A DNA stretch of 21,313 bases from Alphaproteobacteria bacterium (GCA_023259685.1 JALRGP010000005.1:1-21313), one strand, 5' to 3'. Positions 1 to 7,479 are shown, counted from the stretch's first letter. Notes: generated by a model not told the origin, from the letters alone. Numbers and translations are program-made.

Positions 1-37
1 AAGTGAATCAAACGCTGAAACACATTGACCCCAAGTA

Positions 38-60
38 GGGAGGGTGGGGGTTGGGATGGG
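38..60 (+). other. G-quadruplex-type run in repeat copy A
   Basis: Five runs of three or more G (38-40, 42-44, 46-50, 53-55, 58-60) are separated by loops of one or two bases. This satisfies the usual G3+N1-7 pattern for an intramolecular quadruplex and stands out in a region otherwise almost all A and T. Copy B keeps only three such runs (7547-7549, 7555-7560, 7562-7564). Folding in the cell is inference. Confidence 0.5.
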
Positions 61-77
61 TGAATATCATAAAAAAG

Positions 78-92
78 TTAACAAATAGTTAA
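78..92. promoter_or_regulatory. CtrA-like TTAA-N7-TTAA dyad in repeat A
   Basis: The bases read TTAA-CAAATAG-TTAA, the spacing of the full CtrA binding site described in Caulobacter. It can also be read as the inverted repeat TTAAC-N5-GTTAA. The same motif in the same context recurs at 3378-3392 and, with one mismatch, at 7582-7596. No gene start lies close downstream on the plus strand here, so a regulatory target would have to be outside the window or absent. A single match in such AT-rich DNA could be chance. Confidence 0.4.
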
Positions 93-197
93 TAAATTAT
101 GAATAAATATTTAATTTTCTAAAAAAAATAAAAATTGATTTCTAATTTAAAAAATAATATAATAAAAAAATTCTCCCCCCACTTTTAATCACACCCT

Positions 198-962
198 TCA
201 TAAACACCCCATACACATCACAGCACGACTGATCAACCGTGATTTGTGTGGGGTCCACAACATAATCAGAATAAAACCAATTAAAAATAATCGCCACTCC
301 CAATCACATATGCACATGCACAGATGATAAAATAAAAACCACATTTTGGGATGTTTTTCATTCAATATAGATAATGATTGAATGTTGTTTTTTTTATCGT
401 CTTGAAGATCTTGATACCCGTACATCGTATCATAGAATAATGTCCAAAAAAAACCACGGCCGTACAGTAATAATATATTGTTAATATGTACGACATCTCC
501 CGATAATTCACTCCACGTGATCCACGTGCCCATATTAATACACAAAGCCAGTATCACTTGTGGAGCTTTGAAAAATCGTTTTCCAAAAGGATACGCAATT
601 GTGAGTATAAAACCAATGATTGCCATTATTTGTGACAACCGATTTAAATATAGAAATAGTATGCATGCTCCTGCTACGGGAATCACGGATAGTATTATTG
701 CTGTTTTAATTGACAAAGCTCCGCACGCCAAAGGGCGATCTTTTGTTCTGTGTGTTTTGCGGTCAATATCACGGTCACAGATATCATTAATACAACATCC
801 AACCATTCTCATTAATAATGATCCACTTAAAAAAAATAAACCTGTCGAAGAAATCACAGGGGCATTGTAAAATCTAAAGACCCATAGACATGGACAGAAA
901 AAACATAAAAGTGGCCATAAATTTTTCAAGCGATAAAAATGTTGAATGTGATGTAAAAACAC
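198..962 (-). CDS. ubiA: UbiA-family 4-hydroxybenzoate polyprenyltransferase, probably frameshifted at its C terminus
   Basis: Membrane prenyltransferase that joins a polyprenyl chain to 4-hydroxybenzoate, an early step of ubiquinone synthesis. Both Asp-rich Mg-diphosphate motifs are visible: NDICDRDIDRKTHRTKDRPLA near residues 60-80 (the ND..D...D motif) and YDTMYGYQDLQDD near 176-188. Several hydrophobic helices surround them. The start is GTG, five bases after the ruvX stop, with no clear Shine-Dalgarno sequence. At 254 residues it is shorter than the usual roughly 290. The last 20 residues look unlike the family. Adding one C to the C4 tract (GGGG at 250-253 on the plus strand) switches to a frame reading TQITVDQSCCDVYGVFMKGVI, which resembles the normal UbiA tail (D..C...F....G) and runs to a stop at 142-144 inside repeat A. 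Either the end is mutated or the sequence has a homopolymer error. The family call is firm; the choice of 4-hydroxybenzoate as substrate rests on family and context. Confidence 0.85.
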   Translation of the reverse strand: MFLHHIQHFYRLKNLWPLLCFFCPCLWVFRFYNAPVISSTGLFFLSGSLLMRMVGCCINDICDRDIDRKTHRTKDRPLACGALSIKTAIILSVIPVAGACILFLYLNRLSQIMAIIGFILTIAYPFGKRFFKAPQVILALCINMGTWITWSELSGDVVHINNILLLYGRGFFWTLFYDTMYGYQDLQDDKKNNIQSLSILNEKHPKMWFLFYHLCMCICDWEWRLFLIGFILIMLWTPHKSRLISRAVMCMGCL

Positions 963-967
963 CAGGT

Positions 968-1426
968 TTAGCGATTAAAAAAAATCATATCCAATGCTCC
1001 TTGTAAAATAAAAATCGCACTATTGGCATCAATGGTTTCTTTTTTTTTGGTTCTTTTAATATGGAAATCCTGGGTTATTTTATGGCTAAAGACAGAAGAT
1101 AAACGTTCATCCCAATTTGCTATCTTTACATCAGGACGTTGTGCCCATAATAATTGACAAAATTTTAAAACTTTTTGACAACGATCGCCTTCTTGACCGT
1201 CCATATGAAGCGGCCACCCCACGACGATAGACTCTATGGATCGAATCTGACATAGATTAATAATCTCATCAACGGCCTTTAAGGGATTTTTTTCATGTAT
1301 GGTTGGCAAGGAAACCGCAATATGGCTGCCCTTAGGTGCAAACGCCACACCAATTCGTGCATCGCCAATGTCCAACCCTAATAGCGGAGCAGATAAATCT
1401 TTAATATTTATAAAGATGTTAGACAT
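968..1426 (-). CDS. ruvX: RuvX/YqgF family nuclease (Holliday-junction resolvase-like, pre-16S rRNA processing)
   Basis: Small RNase H-fold protein of 152 residues. E. coli YqgF is implicated in maturing the 5' end of 16S rRNA and the family was first proposed as a Holliday-junction resolvase. The fold's acidic site is intact: GLDIGDARIGVA with Asp19, VVGWPLHMDGQEG at 68-80, DERLSS at 106-111 and IDANSAIFILQGALD at 132-146. Length is close to the family norm of about 140, with a slightly extended N terminus. The ATG at 1426-1424 overlaps the end of the cysteine desulfurase gene by 19 bases, so translation is probably coupled. The ubiA-like gene follows after five bases. Confidence 0.93.
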   Translation of the reverse strand: MSNIFINIKDLSAPLLGLDIGDARIGVAFAPKGSHIAVSLPTIHEKNPLKAVDEIINLCQIRSIESIVVGWPLHMDGQEGDRCQKVLKFCQLLWAQRPDVKIANWDERLSSVFSHKITQDFHIKRTKKKETIDANSAIFILQGALDMIFFNR

Positions 1427-2475
1427 TCATTCACCGTATTTAAAAAAAATTTCACATCAGTGATTGTTGTATTCCACCCCATGCTGATGCGAATTCCATA
1501 ATCATGAGGATACCCCATGGCCTTTAAAACCCTTGATTTTTTAAGGCGTCCTGAGGAGCACGCCGACCCTGAACTGATGGAACATCCCATTTGATCACAT
1601 TTCATTACAAATAATGAGGCATCTATCCATGGTATAAAGCAAACTGTACTACATACTCGAGGTGAGTTGGTGCCCACAACCTTGTCTGCTAATAACGCCT
1701 CTATATCTTTTTGAAACGATTTCAAAAAGGACAAAGGTCGATCTTTGAGATCATCAAGGGCCCCGTGAAGACCGCAAATACCAAGGGTATGATGGGTTCC
1801 TGAGCGTAAAGATTTTTCTTGCCCCCCTCCAGTGATCATGGGTATCAATGATAAAGGATTTTTTTGATATAAAACCCCAACACCCGTAGGTCCACCGATT
1901 TTATGGGAAGAAAACACAAAATAATCCATACTGGATATTAAAGGTTTTAAAACATCATCAATTTTTCCAACCCCTTGCACACCATCGCACAGCAGCCTCG
2001 CTCCATATGTTTGAGCCAGTTTTAAAACCTCATCAATGGGTTGGATAATACCGGTTTCATTTTGCACCGCCATGAGACAGATTAAAGGATTTTGTCCACT
2101 ATAAATTTTTAAATGATGTTCTAAATCTTGTAAATCTATCTGCCCGTGGGGTGTGACAGAAACAATATGACCCAGGTGCTCAGGGACAGACTCAATAATG
2201 GCGTCATGCTCCAAATGAGTGTATAAGATAGGATTTTCTTGAGATTTTAAAACCCAGTTAAGCGCCTCGGTGGCGCCGCTGGTAAAAGTAATATGATCAT
2301 AAGGAATACACAAAAAATTTGCTATGGCTTCACGGCAATCTTCCACGTATTTGCGGGCCAATCGACCGTGAGAGTGAATGGATGACGGGTTCCCAACTTG
2401 ATCCAAAAAATTTAAAATTTTTTCTTTGGCAAGAGGGCGAAGAGGAGTTGTTGCGTTATGATCTAAATAAATCAT
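1408..2475 (-). CDS. Cysteine desulfurase, NifS/IscS family (PLP-dependent)
   Basis: Class V aminotransferase-fold enzyme that takes sulfur from cysteine, leaving alanine, and passes it as a persulfide to Fe-S cluster or thiolation pathways. The catalytic parts are present: YLDHNATTP at the N terminus, SGATEALN at 66-73, the His of HLEHDAI at 90, Asp164 and Gln167 for the cofactor, SSHKIGGPTG with the Schiff-base Lys192, and the sulfur-carrying Cys306 in SSGSACSSG. At 355 residues it is shorter than IscS (about 400) and closer to compact NifS-like forms. No iscU, iscA or hscAB is next to it, so I cannot say whether it serves Fe-S assembly or tRNA thiolation, and I give no symbol. The ATG lies eight bases after the fabI stop with GGAA just before it. 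Confidence 0.93.
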   Translation of the reverse strand: MIYLDHNATTPLRPLAKEKILNFLDQVGNPSSIHSHGRLARKYVEDCREAIANFLCIPYDHITFTSGATEALNWVLKSQENPILYTHLEHDAIIESVPEHLGHIVSVTPHGQIDLQDLEHHLKIYSGQNPLICLMAVQNETGIIQPIDEVLKLAQTYGARLLCDGVQGVGKIDDVLKPLISSMDYFVFSSHKIGGPTGVGVLYQKNPLSLIPMITGGGQEKSLRSGTHHTLGICGLHGALDDLKDRPLSFLKSFQKDIEALLADKVVGTNSPRVCSTVCFIPWIDASLFVMKCDQMGCSISSGSACSSGRLKKSRVLKAMGYPHDYGIRISMGWNTTITDVKFFLNTVNECLTSL

Positions 2476-2483
2476 TGTTCCGA

Positions 2484-3281
2484 TTAAACAATGGTAATAT
2501 CTGGTGCGTCAATGGCTTTCATCCCAACAACATGATAGCCGCTGTCTACATGGATTACATCTCCTGTAACGCCGCTTGCTAAATCACTGAACAGGTATGT
2601 GCATGTTCCTGCCACATCTTCGAGGGTGGTATTTCTTTTGAGGGGGGTATTGTGCTGATTCCATTTAAAAATGTAGCGAAAATCTCCAATGCCTGATGCC
2701 GCAAGGGTTTTAAGGGGGCCTGCAGAAATAGCATTAACACGGATGTTTTGTGATCCTAAATCAACAGCTAAATAACGGACGCTGGCTTCTAGTGCTGCTT
2801 TTGCAACGCCCATAACATTATAGTTTGGCATCACTTTTTCAGCGCCATAATAAGTGAGTGTTACAATTGATCCACCATTGGGCATCATTTTTTGCGCATG
2901 ATGGCATACACGTGTGAATGAGTAACAAGAAATGTTCATCGTATTTAAAAAGTTTGACAAGCTTGTATCACAATATTGACCAGTCAATTCTTTTTTGTCT
3001 GAAAAAGCAATGGCATGCAAGATGTAATCAACCTGATCAGTATGTTGACGTAATTCATCAAACATACGATCAATATCCCCGTCTTGTGATACATCACAGG
3101 ACAAACAGACATCTGATCCAAAAGACTGGGTAACTGCGCGAACACGTTTTTCTAACGAAGGATGATACGTAAAAAAGCATTCTACACCCAAAGAATGAAG
3201 AGATTTGACCACACCATAGGCCAATGAATGATCATTGGCAAGTCCCATGATTAAAGCTTTTTTACCTTTTAAATTGAGCAT
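2484..3281 (-). CDS. fabI: Enoyl-[acyl-carrier-protein] reductase (NADH), FabI
   Basis: Short-chain dehydrogenase that performs the last reduction in each cycle of type II fatty acid synthesis; it is the target of triclosan and diazaborines. At 265 residues it has the expected size. Visible marks are the FabI-type nucleotide loop GLANDHSLAYG (13-23), CDV at 62-64, HAIAFSDK near 89-96, and the catalytic Tyr154-x6-Lys161 pair in YNVMGVAKAALEA, with Tyr144/145 upstream. The GYHVVGM ending also fits. It is the first gene of the minus-strand unit, about 20 bases downstream of the predicted transcription start. The start has only weak ribosome-binding sequence. Confidence 0.95.
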   Translation of the reverse strand: MLNLKGKKALIMGLANDHSLAYGVVKSLHSLGVECFFTYHPSLEKRVRAVTQSFGSDVCLSCDVSQDGDIDRMFDELRQHTDQVDYILHAIAFSDKKELTGQYCDTSLSNFLNTMNISCYSFTRVCHHAQKMMPNGGSIVTLTYYGAEKVMPNYNVMGVAKAALEASVRYLAVDLGSQNIRVNAISAGPLKTLAASGIGDFRYIFKWNQHNTPLKRNTTLEDVAGTCTYLFSDLASGVTGDVIHVDSGYHVVGMKAIDAPDITIV

Positions 3282-3306
3282 TTTTTGTTCAATAAAATGT
3301 TTTCTT

Positions 3307-3336
3307 ATTGTAAAATTTTTATACGATTATCGTCAA
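3307..3336 (-). promoter_or_regulatory. Sigma70-type promoter for the fabI unit
   Basis: On the minus strand TTGACG (3336-3331) and TACAAT (3312-3307) are separated by 18 bases. Each box differs from the consensus by one base. Transcription would start near 3300 and give a leader of about 20 bases before the fabI ATG. It is the only promoter I see for the four-gene minus-strand unit. Confidence 0.6.
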
Positions 3337-3351
3337 TTTTTTTAATAACCC

Positions 3352-3395
3352 AGGATATGGATGAATGTCATAAAAAATTAACAAGTCGTTAATAA
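3352..3395 (+). repeat. Short third copy (C) of the repeat core
   Basis: The segment GGATATGGATGAATGTCATA, followed by an A run and then TTAACAAGTCGTTAATAAA, closely matches 54-98 of copy A and 7560-7600 of copy B, in the same orientation. The G-rich part and the long A+T tract of the other copies are absent. It lies between the divergent fabI and cckA promoters. Conservation of just this part suggests that it is the functional core or the oldest remnant. Confidence 0.65.
3378..3392. promoter_or_regulatory. CtrA-like TTAA-N7-TTAA box upstream of cckA
   Basis: The bases are TTAA-CAAGTCG-TTAA. Spacing and half-sites match the CtrA consensus. The spacer differs from that of copy A while both half-sites are kept, which is what selection on the half-sites would give. 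It lies about 80 bases upstream of the cckA -10 box and about 40 bases upstream of the fabI -35 box, so it could touch either gene. The placement is further upstream than in typical CtrA-activated promoters. Confidence 0.45.
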
Positions 3396-3471
3396 AGTGG
3401 AATCAGCTACTATCAAATCAAGCAGATAGCAGTTCATATTTTGGAAATATTACGTAAATCATTCTTTAAGT

Positions 3472-3477
3472 TATAAT
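3472..3477 (+). promoter_or_regulatory. Candidate -10 box for cckA
   Basis: A perfect TATAAT lies 27 bases before the TTG start. No good -35 hexamer is found at 16-18 bases (the best is TTACGT at 3450-3455). That pattern fits a promoter needing an activator, but in AT-rich DNA a lone TATAAT is weak evidence. Confidence 0.4.
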
Positions 3478-3504
3478 ACGACAAAGACTTTTAAAATATA
3501 TATT

Positions 3505-5730
3505 TTGATTTTAAAAGATAAGCGTATCATTTTTTGGTTGTTTGGTTTTGTAGTGTGGTGTTTGACTATGGTAGGATGTTATTTTTTGATCAACCAACTG
3601 GCACAATGGATTCCATTTGTTGTTTTAACATTGATGGCATTCATACTTGGAATTTTTTTATCGAAAAAACCACGTCGTCAACAATCATTAGAATCATCTG
3701 TTTTAAATGATTTAAAACCGTTTCAAAGTATATATGTTCTAAATCACAATGGCTATATCACCCTATCATCTGATCTATCTATGAGTACCCTCAATGATGT
3801 TGTGAAAAAATATTCTCATATGATCGACCCGACTGACCCAAATTTTGAAGAATTTATCAATAGTCTTATTGAAAAAAAAGAATGCAATTATTTATTAAAA
3901 GGGCTTAAAAATTATGACTATGCCGTTCGTTGTTTTTATACCCATAACTCCGATTACGTCATTACCAATAATAATATCACCCAATTCATATCACCATATC
4001 TACACATTGAAAAAAATTATCATCATCTCAAGAAATTTATTGACCATATTGCTTTTGGTATTGTTTATATTAATGAATCTGGACAGATTACGGGATGCAA
4101 TCATACAATGTGTGATTTTTTTAAAAAAAATTTATCTGATGTGCTAGGTTGTCCTTTAAAAAAATTTTTTAAACCCGTTAAAGAATTTGGGCATATTCAT
4201 GATGTTCTCATTGATTCTCAAAGAGGATTATTGATTTATTTAAAAAGTTATATGTGTATCTTTATCCCCTTTCAACATGACATATCCTTTCAAGATGATG
4301 CATTTCATTACGGCAAGATACCGTCTGTCATCATGAATAGTATTGGTGATATTATCAAGCACAATGTGGCTTTTTTAAACTTGACCCAAGGTCAATCACA
4401 TAAGAATTTTTATGAGTACTTAGATGACACATCTAAAAATCATTATCAAAAAAATATTTCAAAACCATCCGGGCCTTTTGAATTAAATATGATGAATCAT
4501 CATTTAAATTGTTACCTAACACCATTAAATGATAAAAAATTTTTAGCTCAATTTATTGATATGGCTCCTCAAAAACGTTTGGAGCAACAGTTTATTCAAT
4601 CACAAAAAATGCAAGCCATCGGTCAATTAGCTGGTGGTGTCGCCCATGATTTTAACAACTTACTCACAGGAATTTCTGGTTTTTGTGATTTATTATTGCA
4701 ACGTTTTATGAGTAATGATCCATCCTATAGCGATATTATTCAAATTAAACAAAATTCTAACCGTGCAGCGAATTTGGTCAGGCAGTTATTGGCATTTTCA
4801 CGTCAACAAACCTTGCAATTGAAAATTATTGATATCACTGAAACGCTATCAGAGTTGACGACTCTTTTACAACGTTTAATGGGGGCCGGCATTGATTTAG
4901 ATATTCAACATGGTAAAAATCTGTGGCTTGTCAAAGTTGACGTCGGGCAAATCGAACAAGTTGTGGTTAATCTTGCGGTGAATGCGAGGGATGCCATGAA
5001 CAATAACGGAAAATTGATTATTAAAACCCAAAACATGACTATTGGTCACCCAAAACTTGTGACTCAAGACACCATGCCTGCGGGTGATTATATGTGTTTA
5101 CAGGTGAGTGATACAGGACATGGCATCCATCCCGGTGACATCGAAAGAATTTTTGAGCCATTTTTTTCCACCAAATCTCAAGGTCTTGGAACGGGACTAG
5201 GGCTGTCCACTGTTTACGGCATTGTCAAACAAACTGGTGGTTACATCCATGTAAAAAGCCAAGTAGGTAAAGGTACTATATTTAACATTTATCTTCCTAA
5301 AGAGAATTCTTCCATTACGAAGACAATCCCTCAAAAAGATCCGTTCACCTTTGACCTCAGCGGCCAAGGCAAAATATTGTTAGTGGAGGACGAAGATACT
5401 GTTCGACTTTTTTCATCCAAAGCATTAAAAGACAAGGGATATGATGTTTTTGATTTCCCTAGTGGAGAGGAAGCATTAGAGTGGATTCATAAAGGAGGTG
5501 CCTTTGATATATTAATGACCGATGTGGTGATGCCCCGTATGGATGGTCCAACATTAAATCAAAAAATCAAAGAAATTTTTCCTCATATTGAAACCATTTT
5601 TATATCAGGATACACAGAAGATGCCTTTCGAAACCGAGTGGGATCTAGACAAATTCATTTTTTACAAAAACCATTTTCATTGAAGGATTTGGCTGAAAAA
5701 GTCAAACATGTCATGAAGAAAAGGTGTTGA
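3505..5730 (+). CDS. cckA: Hybrid sensor histidine kinase CckA
   Basis: Membrane kinase/phosphatase that heads the alphaproteobacterial CckA-ChpT-CtrA relay controlling cell cycle, motility and pili. Order over 741 residues: two membrane helices (about 8-30 and 36-53), a poorly conserved sensor region with a PAS-like segment near 172-255 and perhaps another at 270-355, an H-box with the phosphorylated His381 in GGVAHDFNNLL, the run RAANLVRQLLAFSRQQTL that is typical of CckA, an N-box NLAVNARDAM (489-498), the G boxes DTGHGIHP and GTGLGLSTVYGIVKQTGG, and a receiver from about 622 with VEDED, the phosphoacceptor Asp673 in TDVVMPRMDGP, Ser701 and Lys722 (QKPFS). All catalytic residues are intact. 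The start is TTG with no visible Shine-Dalgarno sequence; a later start would remove the first helix, so I keep TTG, but it is uncertain. The secretin gene follows after one base. Confidence 0.95.
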   Translation: MILKDKRIIFWLFGFVVWCLTMVGCYFLINQLAQWIPFVVLTLMAFILGIFLSKKPRRQQSLESSVLNDLKPFQSIYVLNHNGYITLSSDLSMSTLNDVVKKYSHMIDPTDPNFEEFINSLIEKKECNYLLKGLKNYDYAVRCFYTHNSDYVITNNNITQFISPYLHIEKNYHHLKKFIDHIAFGIVYINESGQITGCNHTMCDFFKKNLSDVLGCPLKKFFKPVKEFGHIHDVLIDSQRGLLIYLKSYMCIFIPFQHDISFQDDAFHYGKIPSVIMNSIGDIIKHNVAFLNLTQGQSHKNFYEYLDDTSKNHYQKNISKPSGPFELNMMNHHLNCYLTPLNDKKFLAQFIDMAPQKRLEQQFIQSQKMQAIGQLAGGVAHDFNNLLTGISGFCDLLLQRFMSNDPSYSDIIQIKQNSNRAANLVRQLLAFSRQQTLQLKIIDITETLSELTTLLQRLMGAGIDLDIQHGKNLWLVKVDVGQIEQVVVNLAVNARDAMNNNGKLIIKTQNMTIGHPKLVTQDTMPAGDYMCLQVSDTGHGIHPGDIERIFEPFFSTKSQGLGTGLGLSTVYGIVKQTGGYIHVKSQVGKGTIFNIYLPKENSSITKTIPQKDPFTFDLSGQGKILLVEDEDTVRLFSSKALKDKGYDVFDFPSGEEALEWIHKGGAFDILMTDVVMPRMDGPTLNQKIKEIFPHIETIFISGYTEDAFRNRVGSRQIHFLQKPFSLKDLAEKVKHVMKKRC

Positions 5731-5731
5731 T

Positions 5732-7327
5732 ATGAGGTTAACATGGATCATCGGTTTCTTATTGTTATGGGGGTGCAGTACGTTTCGAGATCATGACCCT
5801 CCTTTTCAAAAAGTGAATCAAAAGGATATTAAAAAATTAGCCTTGCCTCCTGTTGAAGAACCTCCGTCAACGGCTCCACTCCAGGTACGTCCCAAGCCCA
5901 TTAAAGGGCGCCCGGTAACCATCCAGTTGACTCCTGATAGCGATTTAAAGCCAATGCTTCAACAAATGGCTGTCTTGGGTCATATAAATTTATGTATTCA
6001 TGATGATTGTTTGTCAAAAAAAGATGGCATTTTTTATGAATGTCATGGAAAAGATATTTACACAGTATTAGAAGATATTGCTAATATTTTGGATTTACGG
6101 TTTGATATTGATTCAAAAAAAGTGGCGCATTTTTATCCCAACTTACCCTATTCCAAAACATACCAGGTTCAATTTTTAAACCTCACCCGTTCCCATGAAA
6201 GTCATGCAGGTGTGGCAACCGATATTTTTTCAGAAAAAGCTTCCAAAAATTCAGCTGATAATGGTTCGAAAAATCAATTAAAATCTCAAACAAGCTGTGA
6301 TTTTTGGAAAGAATTAGAAGATAATCTTCATGCAATTTTAGCCGAGAATGAGCATTTTTCCGTTCATAAAACTGCCGGAGTTATCAGTATTTTTGCTACA
6401 AAACACACCCATGAGCAAATTGATCAATATATTCGTATTTTACACCAAATTTCATCAACCCAAGTTTTAATAGAAGCAAAAATTGTTGAAGTGACATTGC
6501 TGGATCAATTTAAAAGTGGTATCAATTGGCAAATTTTCACCTCCAATAGCAAAGCATTTTTCACAGGAAATTTTGGCACCATGGCTCAAAATAACACACC
6601 ATTTCCCGTGGGGCAAGCAGGAGAAATGATCACGCTTGGATCAAAATTTAAAGATTTTTCCGCTATTTTGAATATGTTAGAAAGCTTTGGCAACGTTCGA
6701 ACATTATCCAGCCCCCGTTTAACCGTTTTAAATAATCAAACAGCTTTACTCAAAGTTGCCCAAAATGAGGTTTATTTTAAATTAAATTACGATAAATATT
6801 TTTCTCAAATGGGGGTAGAAAATTTCACTGTTTCTAGTGATGCTCAAACGGTTCCAATTGGACTTGTGTTGTCAGTTCAACCGTCCATTAATTTAGACAC
6901 TGGAGAAGTGATGCTATTTTTAAGACCAACATTGTCTAGATTATCAAAAACCGTGTCAGACCCGGCTGTAGAAATTGCATTGTCACAATCAAAAAATGCA
7001 TCTTCTTCTAATCAAACCTATCCATCTCTTGTTCCCATTGTAGAGGTGCGAGAGATTGAATCCATTTTACGTCTTAAAAATAATGAAATGGCAATCGTTG
7101 GTGGACTGATGGAAATTCGCTCCGTTGAAAATAATAATGGCATACCTGGTTTATCTCAATTGCCAGTGATTAAAGATTTAACTGGTAGCCAGTCATGTCT
7201 TGATCAAGTCACCGAATTGGTGATTTTGATTACTGTTCATGTGATCCCACCTGATTACTCTGCACACCCTGATCAGGCAGATTACAGGCTTCTTAAAAAT
7301 TATGTTAGTGATCCAAGGCAGCATTAA
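5732..7327 (+). CDS. MshL-type secretin lipoprotein (outer-membrane pore for pili or secretion)
   Basis: The protein of 531 residues starts with a lipoprotein signal: a short basic end, a hydrophobic stretch and LLLWGC with Cys15 as the lipidated residue. A Pro-rich linker follows (about 38-60), then an N-domain near 62-150. A segment DFWKELEDNLHAIL at 190-203 is like that of MshL. The secretin beta-domain runs from about 245 (VLIEAKIVEVTL, SGINW) through NVRTLSSPRLTVLNNQTA and VPIGLVLSVQP to IVGGLMEI, GIPGLSQLPVIKDL and the final LVILITVHVIP. Such proteins form multimeric outer-membrane channels in type IV pilus, MSHA or type II secretion systems. The ATG lies one base past the cckA stop with AAAGG before it, so the two are probably cotranscribed and coupled. 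No other pilus genes are in the window, so the system it serves is unknown. The gap in the beta-domain (410-430, Ser/Asn-rich) is not unusual. Confidence 0.9.
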   Translation: MRLTWIIGFLLLWGCSTFRDHDPPFQKVNQKDIKKLALPPVEEPPSTAPLQVRPKPIKGRPVTIQLTPDSDLKPMLQQMAVLGHINLCIHDDCLSKKDGIFYECHGKDIYTVLEDIANILDLRFDIDSKKVAHFYPNLPYSKTYQVQFLNLTRSHESHAGVATDIFSEKASKNSADNGSKNQLKSQTSCDFWKELEDNLHAILAENEHFSVHKTAGVISIFATKHTHEQIDQYIRILHQISSTQVLIEAKIVEVTLLDQFKSGINWQIFTSNSKAFFTGNFGTMAQNNTPFPVGQAGEMITLGSKFKDFSAILNMLESFGNVRTLSSPRLTVLNNQTALLKVAQNEVYFKLNYDKYFSQMGVENFTVSSDAQTVPIGLVLSVQPSINLDTGEVMLFLRPTLSRLSKTVSDPAVEIALSQSKNASSSNQTYPSLVPIVEVREIESILRLKNNEMAIVGGLMEIRSVENNNGIPGLSQLPVIKDLTGSQSCLDQVTELVILITVHVIPPDYSAHPDQADYRLLKNYVSDPRQH

Positions 7328-7328
7328 T

Positions 7329-7473
7329 GAGATCTCTGTCGAAGCTTTTTCTCATAGAGACATGCTAGGCGCCCACGAAGCGCAGAACCGAAGTCGTCAT
7401 GAGGCATATGAGGATTCCTGCATCGGAGTGACGTGAAGACTCTTATTAGAAAATGAGTTTCGAAAGAGGTCTG
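7329..7473. mobile_element. MITE-like element with imperfect terminal inverted repeats
   Basis: The left end (7329-7361, GAGATCTCTGTCGAAGCT...) and the reverse complement of the right end (7473-7438, CAGACCTCTTTCGAAACT...) match at 14 of the first 18 bases, then share TTTTCT and an ATA..GAG stretch. The roughly 75-base middle is richer in G+C than its surroundings and has a nested CGTCA/TGACG pair (7395-7399, 7429-7433). I see no target-site duplication and no transposase. It starts one base past the secretin stop. It could be a MITE, the fused ends of a decayed insertion sequence, or another interspersed palindromic repeat. The reverse strand carries GTCACTCCGATGCAGGAATC, similar in kind to repeats scattered in many proteobacterial genomes. 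Confidence 0.5.
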
Positions 7474-7479
7474 TTTTTT
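7438..7479 (+). terminator. Possible terminator for cckA-secretin formed by the inverted-repeat element
   Basis: The right inverted repeat, which can pair with 7329-7361, is followed directly by six T (7474-7479). A long stem with a U run is the layout of an intrinsic terminator. The loop is long, so efficiency is doubtful. No other terminator is visible after the secretin gene. Confidence 0.3.

Larger units (their letters stand above)
1..189 (+). repeat. Long non-coding direct repeat, copy A
   Basis: This stretch matches 7511-7694 on the same strand almost from end to end, with small indels. The match begins at the first base of the window (aagtgaatcaaacgctgaaa) and ends at a shared cacttttaat. 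The best part, 118-159, is identical over 42 bases to 7618-7659. In order the unit holds a G-rich run (38-60), a TTAA-N7-TTAA dyad (78-92) and a very A+T-rich tract. Because the match starts at base 1, the true left boundary probably lies outside the window. It reaches within 9 bases of the annotated stop of the ubiA-like gene. I see no coding potential in it. Confidence 0.9.

Noticed and set aside
478..870. Open frame of 130 codons on the plus strand
   Set aside because: It lies antisense to the ubiA-like gene, whose motifs are clear, and its translation shows no family features.
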